Part shown: piece after piece, positions 20,175 through 30,195 of the stretch
How the letters are laid out: each line of letters starts with the position of its first letter
Numbering within the stretch: position 1 is the stretch's first letter
From: CSP1-4 sp963777975
GTDB taxonomy: Bacteria > Chloroflexota > Limnocylindria > Limnocylindrales > CSP1-4
Length of the DNA stretch: 64,000 bases
Direction: 5' to 3'
Assembly (NCBI GenBank): GCA_963777975.1
Contig: CAVZSO010000010.1
Location: forward strand, 285,047 to 349,046
Program-made: the position numbers and the translations under genes
Notes under the pieces: generated by a model
The model's input: the letters and a program-made list of their open reading frames with translations, nothing else
What the model was told of the DNA's origin: nothing
Databases searched by the model: none

Positions 20175-21624
20175 ATGCGGCGCATGACGGCCGCAGACGC
20201 GATCGACGTGAAGACCCCGGCGGCCATGTCGTTCTGGCTGGAGACCTGTGGCGACGACCTCACGCCGCGACCGCCGCTCGACGGTTCGACCGAGGCCGAC
20301 GTCGCCATCCTGGGTGCCGGCTACAGCGGGCTGTGGACCGCCCTCTACCTGCTGCGACGCCAGCCGTCCTTGAAGGTCGTCGTCCTGGAGCAGGCGTATG
20401 CGGGCTTCGGGGCGTCCGGACGCAACGGCAGCTGGGTCGTGCCGGAGCTCAACATCTCGATCCCCGAGCTGGCCCGCCGCTACGGCACCGCGGCGGCGAG
20501 GGCGACGATCATGGCGACCATCGAGGCGGTCGACGAGGTCGGCCGGGCGGCCGGTGAGGAAGGGATCGCGGTCGACTGGCACAAGGGCGGCCGGATCTCG
20601 GTGGCCCGCGGCCCGAACCAGCTGCCGGCGCTCGAAGAGACCCTCCAGACCTACGAGCAGTTCGGGTTCGGCGACCGCCATCAGCGACTCGATGCCGGGC
20701 AGCTGGCGTCGAAGCTGCGGGTCGCCGAGGGGCTGGGCGGCATCTTCACGGCCGACAATGCCTCGGTCCAGCCGGCCAAGCTCGTGCGCGGGCTGGCGCG
20801 CGCGATCGAGCGCCGCGGCGCGACCATCCATGAGTCGACCCTGGTGACCGGCTTCACGCCGGGCACGCCGGCCGATGCGCGCCCGAGGTCGGAGCGCGAC
20901 GTGGCCCGTCCTGCACACCGATCGCGGCGACGTGCGCGCTCGGATCATCGTCCTCGCCGGCGAGGCCTGGCTGACGCGCCTCAAGCCGCTCCATCGGCAG
21001 CTCATCCCGCCCTACTCGCTCATCGTCCTGACCGAGCCGCTGTCCGATGCGCAGTGGGCGACCATCGGCTGGGCCGACCGGGAGTGCGTCCATTCCTTCC
21101 GTGAGAGCATCGACTACCTGGCGCGCACGCCGGACGGGCGGATCCTGTTCGGCGGCCGCGGCGCCCCGTACCACTTCGCATCCCGGATCCGCCCGGAGTA
21201 CGACGACCATCCCGCCACCCACGAGATGCTGCGCGGCATGGTCAAGGCGTGGTTCCCATCGCTCGCCGACGTCCGGTTCAGCCACTCGTGGGGCGGACCC
21301 CTGGGCATGGCCCGCGACTGGATGCCGTCGTTCAGCCACGACCCGGCGACCGGCGTCGCGTCCGCCCGCGGCTACGTCGGCCACGGCGTGGCGATCACGA
21401 ACCTCGCCGCACGGACGCTCGTCGATCTCATCCTCGAGACGCCGTCGGGGCTGACGGAGCTGCCGATGGCCAACCATCGCTCGCCGAACTGGGAGCCCGA
21501 GCCGCTCCGCTTCATCGGCGTCCGCTACACCCAGCAGGCCTTTGCCGGCATCGACGACAAGGCGGACCGGACGGGCAAGCCACCGAGCGGGCCGAGCCTG
21601 GCACGCTTCCTCGGCCGCCACTGA
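20175..21624 (+). CDS. FAD-dependent amino-group oxidoreductase (DadA/PuuB-like), one frame break
   Basis: The N-terminal FAD dinucleotide motif is DVAILGAGYSGLWTALYLL, followed by GFGASGRNGSWV, the conserved flavin-contact loop of gamma-glutamylputrescine oxidase/DadA-type enzymes. The frame breaks at ~20890-20920 and resumes with VLHTDRGDVRARIIVLAGEAWL, TPDGRILFGGRG and GYVGHGVAITNLAARTL, the C-terminal substrate and FAD regions. The span is 3n+1, so one extra base restores ~482 residues, the normal length. The family oxidises primary or secondary amines with FAD and releases an aldehyde or keto acid plus H2O2 or a reduced acceptor. Exact substrate unknown. Confidence 0.85.
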
Positions 21625-21676
21625 CGGCGGCTACCACACCGACCGCCCGCTCGCAGCATCCTGGAGGCAGCGTCCC

Positions 21677-22337
21677 ATGAAGCCACGTGGCTACGTCCCA
21701 GCGCAGCTCGACCTCGACTTCATCGAATCCCTCTCGGCGCCGCCCGGTGCCGCGCTGCTGGCCATCGAGGCCGCGGCGGAACCGCTCGGTGTGCCCATCG
21801 TGGATCGCGCCAGCGGGCGCCTGCTGTCGATCCTGGCCTCTGGCCGCCGGCGCATCGTCGAGGTCGGCACCGCGTATGGCTACTCGACGCTCTGGCTGGC
21901 GCTCGGCCAGCCGGCCGACGGCCACATCGTGACCATCGATCCGGACACCGAGCGGACGGCCCTGGCCCGAGGCTGGTGGCGACAAGCGGGCATCGCCGAC
22001 GATCGCATCACGGTCGTCAGCCGGCCGGCGCTGGCGGCCTTCGCCGACGCGAGACCCGGCCCTCGACGGCCCCTTCGACCTCGTCTTCATCGACGCGCTC
22101 AAGGACGAGTACGCCGCCTACCTGGCCGCGCTGCGCTCGCGCCTGGCCCCCGGCGCGCTCGTCGTCGCCGACAACGTCCTGTGGGGCGGGGCAACGGCAC
22201 GACCGGACGGTCCGGGCGGTCCCTCCCGGGGCACCCAGGAGCTGCGCGACTTCGACGCCGCCGTGCTGGCCGACCCGAGCTTCTCGGCGACCATCCTGCC
22301 GGTCGGCGACGGGCTGCTCGTGGCGGCACTCCGCTGA
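21677..22337 (+). CDS. O-methyltransferase (CCoAMT/YrrM-like), one frame break
   Basis: Start ATG at 21677. SAM-binding motif I is RRIVEVGTAYGYSTLWLAL, followed by HIVTIDPDTER. The frame then breaks near 22047; dropping one G yields ADRDPALDGPFDLVFIDALK. The end reads PGALVVADNVLWGG, the divalent-metal and SAM region typical of cation-dependent O-methyltransferases (COG4122). Corrected length is ~219 residues, normal for the family. It follows the oxidoreductase on the same strand and precedes the MFS gene. Confidence 0.85.
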
Positions 22338-22401
22338 GCGCTTCGCCCGGCCCGATGCCGGACGCGTCGGAGCCAGGGACACCGGCGCCTCGCCCAGCGC
22401 C

Positions 22402-23661
22402 GTGCCGAGCCTCTGGCGGCATGCCGACTTCCTGAAGCTCTGGACGGCCGAGACCGTCAGCCAGTTCGGCAGCCAGATCACCATGCTCGCCCTGCCGCTG
22501 GCCGCGATCCTGGTCCTGGCGGCGAACCCGTTCCAGCTCGGGTTGCTCAACGCCATGGACGCGCTGCCCTTCCTGCTCATCGGCCTGCCGGCGGGTGTCT
22601 GGGTGGACCGGCTGCGCCGACGGCCGATCCTCATCGTGGGCGACCTCGGTCGGGCGATGCTGCTGGCCTCGATCCCGGTCGCCTACGTCCTGGGTGCCCT
22701 GTCGATGCTCCAGCTCTACGTCGTCGGCCTGACGGTCGGCATGCTGACCGTCTTCTTCGATGTCGCGTACCAGTCGTACCTGCCCGCGTTGGTCGATCGC
22801 GACCGGCTCGTCGATGGCAACGCCAAGCTCGAGATCAGCCGCTCGGCGGCCTTCGTGGCCGGGCCACCCGTAGGCGGCGGCCTCATCGGTCTGCTCGGGG
22901 CGCCGATCGCCATCTTCTTCGACGCGCTCAGCTTCCTCGTCTCGGCCATCTTCATCTTCGCCATCCGCAAGCCGGAGCCCGCGCCCGAGCCGCATCTCGA
23001 CGAGGCCGGCGAGCGGGTCGGCATGATGCGCTCGATGCGCGAAGGCCTGGCCTACGTCGTCGGCCATCGGCTCCTGCGCCACATCGCCGCCTGCACCGGC
23101 ATCGGCAACCTCTTCAACGCCATGTCCTTCGCGGTCCTGATGCTCTACCTGGTGCGCGAGCTTGGCCTGACGCCTGGCACCATCGGGCTCGTGATCGGGA
23201 TCGGCAGCATCGGCTTCCTGATCGGCGCCCTGCTCCCGGAGCGCGTCCAACGGCGCATCGGCCTGGGACCGACCATCGTCCTCTCCGCCTTGGTCGACGG
23301 GCTGGCGCTCTTCCTCATCCCGCTCGCGCCGGCGTCCGCGCCGCTGCCCTTCCTGGTGGTGTCGACCCTGCTGACCGGCATCGGTCAGGTCGTCTACAAC
23401 GTCAGCCAGGTCAGCCTGCGGCAGGCCATCACGCCCGACAACATGCTCGGGCGGATGAACGCCACGATGCGCTTCGTGGTCTGGGGCACGATGCCCATCG
23501 GAGCGGTCATCGGCGGCATCCTCGGCAGCACCATCGGGCTGCGCGAGACCCTCTTCGTGGGCGCCATCGGCGGCACCCTGGCCTTCCTCTTCGTGCTCCT
23601 GTCGCCGGTTCGATCGCTGCGCTCGATCCCCGAGGCCATGCCCGCCGGCGCAGACGGCTAG
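22402..23661 (+). CDS. MFS transporter (enterobactin exporter/MFS_3-like)
   Basis: 419 residues from a GTG at 22402 (VPSLWRHADFLKLWTAETVS). This is the first in-frame start after the upstream methyltransferase stop. About 12 helices are visible. FLKLWTAETVSQFGSQITMLALP and the loop WVDRLRRRPILIVGDLGRA (MFS motif A position) match the MFS_3 group, which exports siderophores, drugs or macrolides. The stop overlaps that of the convergent oppF-like gene by 2-3 bp. Substrate unknown. Confidence 0.85.
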   Translation: MPSLWRHADFLKLWTAETVSQFGSQITMLALPLAAILVLAANPFQLGLLNAMDALPFLLIGLPAGVWVDRLRRRPILIVGDLGRAMLLASIPVAYVLGALSMLQLYVVGLTVGMLTVFFDVAYQSYLPALVDRDRLVDGNAKLEISRSAAFVAGPPVGGGLIGLLGAPIAIFFDALSFLVSAIFIFAIRKPEPAPEPHLDEAGERVGMMRSMREGLAYVVGHRLLRHIAACTGIGNLFNAMSFAVLMLYLVRELGLTPGTIGLVIGIGSIGFLIGALLPERVQRRIGLGPTIVLSALVDGLALFLIPLAPASAPLPFLVVSTLLTGIGQVVYNVSQVSLRQAITPDNMLGRMNATMRFVVWGTMPIGAVIGGILGSTIGLRETLFVGAIGGTLAFLFVLLSPVRSLRSIPEAMPAGADG

Positions 23662-24840
23662 GCAGGGGCCTCCGCGGGCGGGGGTGGCGGATCGGCTGGG
23701 GCCGGGACCGGCGCGACATCGGCAGCGCGGGGCGGCCACGGCCGGCAGCGCCTTGCCACCCTCGACCAGCCAGCAGGCCGAGGCATGACCGCCGCCGAGG
23801 TCGAAGAGCGGCGGCTCCTCGATGCGGCAGCGATCGAAGGCCAGCGGGCAGCGCGGATGGAAGCGGCAGCCCGGGGGGATGGAGGCGGCGTCGGGCGTCT
23901 CGCCTTGCAGGATCGTCCGCGTGCGGCGCGTGCCTTCGGTGACCTGCGGCGGCTCGGGCGTCGGCAGCACGCTGACGAGCGCCCGCGTGTACGGGTTGCG
24001 CGGATCGTGGATGACCGTCGCGGCCGGGCCGATCTCCAGGATCTTGCCCAGGTACATGACCGCGATGCGGTCGGCGATGACCCAGGCCAGCGAGAGGTCG
24101 TGGGTGATGAACAGGTAGGTCAGGCCGCGCTCCTTGCGCAGGTCGAGCATCAGCGAGAGCAGCTCGGTGCGGATGGAGACGTCGAGCATCGAGACTGGCT
24201 CGTCGGCGACCACGAGCGTCGGCCCGAGCACGAGCGCCCCGGCGATGACGACCCGCTGGCGCTGGCCGCCCGACAGCTCGTGCGGGTAGCGGAACAGGAA
24301 GTCCGAGGCCGGCCGCAGGCCGGCGGCCTCGAGCGCCTCGGCGACGCGCGTCTCGCGTTCGGCCGGGTCCCTGGCCAGGCCGTTGACCTCGAGCGGCTCG
24401 GCGACGAAGTCGCGGATCGTCTGCTTCGGGTCGAGCGTCTCGTAGGGATCCTGGAAGATGAGCTGGACGCGCAGGCGGTAGGCCTTGGCGGCCGCGCCCT
24501 TGAGCTCGATCGAGTCCTTGCCCTCGAACGTCATCCGGCCCCCGGTCGGCTTGGTCAGCCGTACGACGACCCGGCCGGTCGTCGTCTTGCCGGAGCCGGA
24601 TTCACCGACGAGCGCGAGGACCTCCCCCTGGCGGATGTCGAGGTCGATGCCATCGACGGCGTGGACGAAGCCCATGGGCCGGCGACGGATCTGATCGACG
24701 ATGCCGCCGCGGACGGGGAACCAGACCTGCATCTCGCGGAGCTCGACGAGGGGATGACCGTCCACGGGAGTCAGCGCGAGCGTGCCAGGGAGAGGGTCCG
24801 GGGGGCGAGCGTCATCCGCCGGCGCCTGAGCGTCGCTCAC
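23658..24840 (-). CDS. Oligopeptide/dipeptide ABC transporter ATP-binding protein (OppF/DppF type), one frame break
   Basis: The start is a GTG at 24840, overlapping the preceding gene as GTGA. Walker A is GESGSGKTT, the ABC signature is LSGGQRQR, Walker B is VVADEPVSMLD, and the switch His is in FITHDLS. The C-terminal oligopeptide-transporter Cys motif is in CRFHPRCPLAFDRC. The frame breaks near 23735, 26 codons before the end. Removing one base gives a Pro/Ala tail ending at the TAG at 23658-23660; without it the frame would run ~1.5 kb antisense to the MFS gene. One of two ATPases of the Opp system. Confidence 0.9.
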
Positions 24841-26094
24841 GCCGGGACCTCCTCCGCCGACGCAGCCGCCAGCTCCTCGACGGGCACGGCGACTGCCTCT
24901 TCGATGGGCACCGGGACTCGGTCACCCGGTGTGTCGGCCTGGTAGAGGTGGCAGGCGACGCGCACGCCGTCGTCGAAGGTCAGCTCAGGGGGACGCTCCA
25001 CGCGACAGATGTCCATGACCATCGGGCAGCGCGGGTGGAAGCGGCAGCCCGGGGGCGGATCGCGCAGGTCCGGCGGCGAGCCATGGATGACCCCAAGCGT
25101 GCGGCGGTCGGCATGGATGTTGGGGAAGGCGCGCAGGAGCATCTGCGTGTATGGGTGGCGCGGCGCGGCGAAGATCCGCCGCACCGGCCCCTCCTCCGCG
25201 ACGCGGCCGGCGTACATGACCATCACCCGGTCGCAGGTCTCGGCGATGACAGAAAGGTCGTGGGTGATGAGGATGAGGGAAAGGCCGAGCTCCTCGCGCA
25301 ACTCTTCCAGCAGCTGCAGCACCTGGGCCTGGACCATCACGTCGAGAGCAGTGGTCGGCTCATCGCCGATGACGATGGCTGGGTCGCAGGCCAGGGCCAT
25401 GGCGATCATCGCTCGCTGGCGCATCCCGCCCGGAGAGCTCATGGGGATAGGCGTTGGCGCGCTTGCGTGGGATGCCCACCCGCTCGAGCAGGTCGCGGGC
25501 CCGCTTGCGCGCCTCGGCCTCTGGGAGCTGGAGGCGCTCGATCATCGGCTCGGCGATCTGGTCGCCGACTCTGGTGACGGGGTTGAGGGCGTTCATGGCG
25601 CCCTGGAAGATGATCGAGATCTCCCGCCAGCGATAGCGCCGCAAGCCGGCTTCGGATTTCGCGATGAGGTCGACGCCGTACATGCGCACGCTGCCCGCGG
25701 CGATCCGCCCGTTGCTCGGCAACAAGCGCACGAGGGACAGGGCGGTCGTCGTCTTGCCGCAGCCCGACTCCCCGGCGATGCCGAGCGCCTCCCCGTCGCG
25801 CAGCGAGAACGAGACGCCGTCCACGGCATGCACGGTCGTGTTCTCGAGCGCGAACTCGGTGGTCAGGTTCTCGACCACCAGCAGCGGCTGAGCGGGGTCG
25901 GCGCCCTGGGGCAGCGGCCACTGCCGTCGGGCGCTGCGGGGCGTGAGGCCGGCCGCCTCGTCCATCGCCAGTGCGGCCGCCGACCCGACCGGCAGCGGAG
26001 GCAGCAGGGCATCGCTGGCGTCGATCGGTCGTCGGTCGGTCGGCTGGTCGAGCGGCTCTCGAGCGTCGGCCGACTCCGGGATGAAGTCCTTCAT
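24837..26094 (-). CDS. Oligopeptide/dipeptide ABC transporter ATP-binding protein (OppD/DppD type), one frame break
   Basis: The ATG at 26094 overlaps the permease stop as ATGA. A ~75-residue variable N-terminus precedes the ABC domain: Walker A GESGCGKTTT, Q-loop IIFQGAMNALNP, signature LSGGMRQR, Walker B VIGDEPTTALD, switch LITHDLS. The oligopeptide C-terminal motif is PGCRFHPRCPMVMDIC. The break falls inside the signature (25433-25438): the sequence shows TCC GGG CGG GAT, whereas TCC GGC GGG ATG is expected, so one G is extra. The corrected protein is ~418 residues. It pairs with the downstream OppF-type ATPase. Confidence 0.9.
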
Positions 26095-27044
26095 CGGCGG
26101 CCCTGCGCCTTGGGGTTGAGCAGGTCGTCGAGGGCACCGCCGATGAGGGTGAAGGCAAGCACGACGAGCACGATGCAGGCTCCTGGCGGCACGTACCACC
26201 ACCATGCTCCGAGTCCGGGTGCACCAGCCTCCTGGGCCGACCCGAGGAGTTGCCCCCAGGACGGCGCGAACGGATCGCCGAGGCCGATGAACGCCAGCGT
26301 CGTCTCGGTCAGGATGGCGCCCGCGAAGATGAGCACCGCGTTGGCGACCACGAGGCCCATGACGTTCGGCAGGATGTGGACGCGCATCGTGTGCCAGCCA
26401 CTCGCGCCGATGACCCGAGCGCGATCGATGAACGCGCGCTCCTTCACCGACAGCGTCTGCGCGCGGATGATGCGCGCCGTCGTCGCCCAGCTGGTGATGC
26501 CGATGACGATGACGATGACGATGAGCGTGGTCCGCACGCCGGCGACCTCGCCGTTGCCGATGAGCTCCAGGACGATCGGCGCCAGGATGAGCGCCAGGAC
26601 GAAGGTCGGCAGCACGAGGAAGAAATCGGTGATGCGCATCAGGATCGTGTCGGTCCGGCCACCGACGAAGCCCGAGACGATGCCCAGCAGGACGCCGACG
26701 ACGACCGTCACCAGCGTCGCCAGCAAGCCGATGAGCATCGAGATCCGGGCTCCATGGACGGTCTGGTTGAGGACGTCGCGACCGAGGTTGTCGGTACCGA
26801 GCAGATGGGCCGCCGAAGGCGGCTCGAGGCGCCCTCCGCTGGCCGTCGTGACCGTCTCCAGCGGGCCTACGAAGACGCTCGGGGCGATGGCCACGATCGA
26901 GAAGAAGACGATGATGATGAGCCCGATCCGCCCTTCCGGCCGACGCATGAAGCGCCGACCGAAGTCGCGCCAGCCGGCGACCCTGAGGCCCCAGCGGCTC
27001 GTCTGCCGCCCGCGGCCGGCCGCAGCAGCCTGCCCTGCGGTCAT
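26091..27044 (-). CDS. Oligopeptide/dipeptide ABC transporter permease (OppC/DppC type)
   Basis: 317 residues from the ATG at 27044, which overlaps the OppB stop as ATGA. The N-terminal cytosolic segment and first helix (IGLIIIVFFSIVAIAPSVF) are followed by AHLLGTDNLGRDVLNQTVHG, a hallmark of OppC. The permease (BPD_transp_1) domain contains an EAA-type loop, IDRARVIGASGWHTMRVHIL, that contacts the ATPases. Longer upstream starts are antisense to oppB and were rejected. Confidence 0.93.
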   Translation of the reverse strand: MTAGQAAAAGRGRQTSRWGLRVAGWRDFGRRFMRRPEGRIGLIIIVFFSIVAIAPSVFVGPLETVTTASGGRLEPPSAAHLLGTDNLGRDVLNQTVHGARISMLIGLLATLVTVVVGVLLGIVSGFVGGRTDTILMRITDFFLVLPTFVLALILAPIVLELIGNGEVAGVRTTLIVIVIVIGITSWATTARIIRAQTLSVKERAFIDRARVIGASGWHTMRVHILPNVMGLVVANAVLIFAGAILTETTLAFIGLGDPFAPSWGQLLGSAQEAGAPGLGAWWWYVPPGACIVLVVLAFTLIGGALDDLLNPKAQGRR

Positions 27045-28015
27045 GTCTTGACCCTCGGATCGAGGAACCCGTAGACGATGTCGGCGATGAGGTTGGCGAC
27101 CACGACCGAAACGGCCAGGATGAAGAAGATGCCCTGCAGGAGCGGATAGTCCCTCGACTGGAGGGCCTCCTGGGTCAGCGTGCCGAGCCCCGGCCAGCTG
27201 AACACGACCTCGACGGTGATCGCGCCCGCGATGATGAAGCCGATGTTGATGCCGATGAGCGAGACCGTCGGCAGCAGGGCGTTGGGCACCGCGTGCGATC
27301 GCAGCACGCGTGAGTCCTTGAGGCCCTTTGCCCGCGCCGTCAGCACGTAGTCGTCGGTCCGCGTCTCCATGACCGACGAGCGCATCAGGATCGAGTACTG
27401 GCCGATGAGCCCCAGGCTGACGGCGGCCAGCGGCAGAAAGAGGTGCCGACCGAAGTCTGCCAGCTGGTCGAACCAAGAGTCGTAGGTCGCGCCCAGGGTG
27501 AACATGCCCGACGTCGGGAACCAGCCGAGGTTGGAGGCGAAGACGACCAGCAGGATCATGCCCAGCAGGAAGTACGGCATCGAGTACAGGATGAGGGAGA
27601 CGCCGTTGCCGACGTAGTCCACCGCCCCACCCCGGCGCCAGCCCGAATAAGCACCCAGCAGCAAGCCGACGACGATGGCGATGAGCTCGCCCAGTCCGAA
27701 GAGGATGAGGGTGGGCATCACCCGCCCGCTGATGACCTCGACGGCGGATTTGCCTCGGTACTTGAATGACTCGCCGAAGTCCCCCTGGGCTGTGGCCGCG
27801 ATGTAATCCACGAACTGGTCCGGGAACAGCGGCTTATCCAGCCCCCACTTGGCCTTTTGCGCCTCGAGGACTTCCTGGCTCAGGTTCGGGTTGCGAAGCA
27901 GGATCCGCTCAGGCGAGCCCGGCGCCGCCCGGAAGAGCAGGAAGTTGAGCAGGACGATGCCGACGATCGTGATGATCGCCTGGACCACGCGGCGAGCCAG
28001 GTAGCGTGAGCCCAT
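27041..28015 (-). CDS. Oligopeptide/dipeptide ABC transporter permease (OppB/DppB type)
   Basis: 324 residues, standard OppB length. The first helix is AIITIVGIVLLNFLLFRAAPGSP. An extracytoplasmic segment with WGLDKPLFPDQFVDYI follows, then the permease domain with five more helices and the EAA loop in YVLTARAKGLKDSRVLRSHA. It forms the membrane channel with OppC. It follows the solute-binding protein gene by 45 bp. Confidence 0.94.
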   Translation of the reverse strand: MGSRYLARRVVQAIITIVGIVLLNFLLFRAAPGSPERILLRNPNLSQEVLEAQKAKWGLDKPLFPDQFVDYIAATAQGDFGESFKYRGKSAVEVISGRVMPTLILFGLGELIAIVVGLLLGAYSGWRRGGAVDYVGNGVSLILYSMPYFLLGMILLVVFASNLGWFPTSGMFTLGATYDSWFDQLADFGRHLFLPLAAVSLGLIGQYSILMRSSVMETRTDDYVLTARAKGLKDSRVLRSHAVPNALLPTVSLIGINIGFIIAGAITVEVVFSWPGLGTLTQEALQSRDYPLLQGIFFILAVSVVVANLIADIVYGFLDPRVKT

Positions 28016-28060
28016 CGATCATCCGATCGTCGATGCGGTGTCCGAGGCGATGGGAGGCGG

Positions 28061-29950
28061 CTAGGCCTCCTCGTCGCCTTCACTCGAGCGGCGCCGGCGG
28101 CTGTAGAGCACCGCACCCACGCCGATGATGACGATGGCGGCGATGCCCAGGATGAGCGGCGTCGAGTCGCCTCCGGACGACGAGCTTGGCGCCGGTGCGG
28201 GCGATGCCGAGCTGCCCGGCGCAGGCGCCTCCGCTGAGGCCGCCGGCGAGGGCGTGGCTGCCGGTTCCGGCGCCGTCAGCAAGGTGTAGTTGAGACCGCC
28301 GTAGCCGAAGAACGGCAGGCCGTCGGCCGACGGCTGGAGCTTCCAGCCACCGAAGTGATCGGTCCGATAGGCATGCAGTCCCTCGTCGTAGAACAGCACG
28401 TGGTACGGCGCCTCGTCGTACACGATCTGCTGCATCTCGTCGATGATCGCCTTGCGCTTGACCGGGTCCTGCTCGGCCTGCTGCTGGGTCATCAGCTCGT
28501 CATAGTGGGGGTTCGAGTAGAACGAATCGCTCGACGAGCCGATGGCGCTTGTGGTCAAGATGTCGAGCAGCGAGTTGGGGTCGACATCGCCACCCCAGTT
28601 CCAGATGAAGACGTCGAAGTCGGCGGTCCCGTCGCCTTCCGGCGGCAGCATCTTGGTGGTCAGCGTGTCCGCGTCGTAGGCCTGCGTCGTCATGTCGATG
28701 CCCAGCTGCTTCCACCAGTCGGTGATGAACTGGGCGCTCTCGGAATACGTTGACGACGTATCGGGCACGACCATGCGCAGGGCGATCGGCTTCAGTTCCT
28801 TGTCCAACCGCTTGCCGTTCGCGTCGAGCGTGTAGCCGGCATCGAGCAGCTTCTGCTTGGCGACCTCGATGTCGAACGTGCGCAGGTTCGTCGGCTCGGT
28901 GTGCCACTTGCCGGCACCAAGGGCCGGCGGGATCTGGGTCGAGCCGACGAGGCCCTTGCCCTTGAGCACCTTGTCGACGAGCACCTGCTTGTCGATGGCG
29001 TAACCGAGCGCGTCGCGGAACTTGGGATCCTGGAGCGCCTTGGTCGACGCGCCACCGCCCTTGATGGGCTTGCTGTAGGTGTTGAAGCCGAGCTCGGTGA
29101 ACGCGTTGGCTTCGGACGCCGTGGCCGAATGGACGGGCACGGTGTCGGGCAGGCCCTGGAGGGAGTCGAACTGGTCAGGCGTCGGATTGCGGGCGTAGTC
29201 GATGGTGCCGGCCTTGAGGGCCTCGGTCATCGCCGACTCATCGGCGAAGTACTGGATGAAGATCTCGTCGGCGTAGCCCTTGGTGCCCCAGTAGTTCGGG
29301 TTTCGGACCAGGTGGACGTACTCACCCGGCTTCCACTCGGTCGCTTGGTACGGGCCAGTCCCGACGACCGGGACGTTGTTCGGATCGTCCTCGATCTTGC
29401 GCTTCTCCCAGATGTGCTTGGGCAGGATGGGCAGGTAGGAGGTCAGGATCTGCGTGTTGGGGGTCTCGGTCTCGATGACCAGGGTCTGCGCATCGGGCGC
29501 GGAGATCGACTTCACGCCCGCGTAGGTCAGGTAAGGGTCGAGGTAGCCGGACCCCACGTAGCCGTCTCGAGCCTGGACGTCGAGCACGGTCTGGAGCGTC
29601 CAGCGCGCGTCCTCCGAGGTCGCCGGTGTGCCGTCCGACCATTTCAGATCCGGGTCGATCTTGAAGGTCCACGTGTTCCCGTCCTGCGTCCAGGACGACG
29701 CGAAGCCGGGCGCCGGCTGCTCATCCGGCCCATAGCCGACGAGGAGGTCGTAGTTGAGCGTGAAGACCTCGTAGTCGCTGAAGAGCGTCGCCAGGTACGG
29801 GTTGATGGCCGTCACATCCTGGGTCTCGCCGACCCGCAGGACGACCGGGTCCGCGGCCGCGACCTGCGACACGGATGGCAGCAGCAGCGCTGCCAACGCC
29901 GCCAGGATCAGGGCCGGGCGCCAGCGTCGGGCGCGTGCGGACGTGCGCAT
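28061..29950 (-). CDS. ABC transporter solute-binding protein family 5 with C-terminal membrane anchor
   Basis: 629 residues. A signal peptide (ALILAALAALLLPSVSQVAAA) precedes the SBP_bac_5 domain (~residues 35-560), with the conserved EDARWTLQTVLD and IPILPKHIWE-type segments near the N-lobe and DVFIWNWGGDVDP in the C-lobe. A Pro/Ser/Ala linker then leads to a single C-terminal helix (LILGIAAIVIIGVGAVLY) and a basic/acidic tail. The protein is thus anchored by its C-terminus and lacks a lipobox, an unusual arrangement for this family. It delivers peptides or related compounds to OppBCDF. AGGAGG lies 4 bp before the ATG. Confidence 0.9.
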   Translation of the reverse strand: MRTSARARRWRPALILAALAALLLPSVSQVAAADPVVLRVGETQDVTAINPYLATLFSDYEVFTLNYDLLVGYGPDEQPAPGFASSWTQDGNTWTFKIDPDLKWSDGTPATSEDARWTLQTVLDVQARDGYVGSGYLDPYLTYAGVKSISAPDAQTLVIETETPNTQILTSYLPILPKHIWEKRKIEDDPNNVPVVGTGPYQATEWKPGEYVHLVRNPNYWGTKGYADEIFIQYFADESAMTEALKAGTIDYARNPTPDQFDSLQGLPDTVPVHSATASEANAFTELGFNTYSKPIKGGGASTKALQDPKFRDALGYAIDKQVLVDKVLKGKGLVGSTQIPPALGAGKWHTEPTNLRTFDIEVAKQKLLDAGYTLDANGKRLDKELKPIALRMVVPDTSSTYSESAQFITDWWKQLGIDMTTQAYDADTLTTKMLPPEGDGTADFDVFIWNWGGDVDPNSLLDILTTSAIGSSSDSFYSNPHYDELMTQQQAEQDPVKRKAIIDEMQQIVYDEAPYHVLFYDEGLHAYRTDHFGGWKLQPSADGLPFFGYGGLNYTLLTAPEPAATPSPAASAEAPAPGSSASPAPAPSSSSGGDSTPLILGIAAIVIIGVGAVLYSRRRRSSEGDEEA

Positions 29951-30037
29951 GCTTCCTCCTCGTACAGCAGCCGGTCCGCGCGACGCGGTCGGCCCCGCTC
30001 AGGTCTCGGCCCGCTCCCCAGGGACCGCGACGCTTCC

Positions 30038-30066
30038 AGTATCCCCGTGACGTCGGGCAGGGTCAA
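30038..30066 (-). promoter_or_regulatory. Sigma70-type promoter of the opp operon
   Basis: On the minus strand, TTGACC (30066-30061) and GATACT (30043-30038) are 17 bp apart, with the likely transcription start ~80 nt upstream of the solute-binding protein ATG. This implies that the five opp genes form their own transcript, separate from the oxidase and hydrolase genes upstream. The rest of the 245-bp gap (29951-30195) shows nothing else. Confidence 0.65.
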
Positions 30067-30195
30067 CCTGCGAGATTCGTAAGGATCGATGGCGATTCGC
30101 ACGCGAACCGCAGGCAACGCCGGCTGTGCGGCACGCTCTCCGTGTCTCATCAGGCGCGCCGGGTCGCGCGCCGCTCCTGTCGTCCGGCTGGGCGG

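Noticed and set aside
22099..23657. Long minus-strand frame continuing from the oppF-like gene
   Set aside because: It is antisense to a well-conserved MFS transporter and exists only because the frame break near 23735 removes the true stop at 23658.
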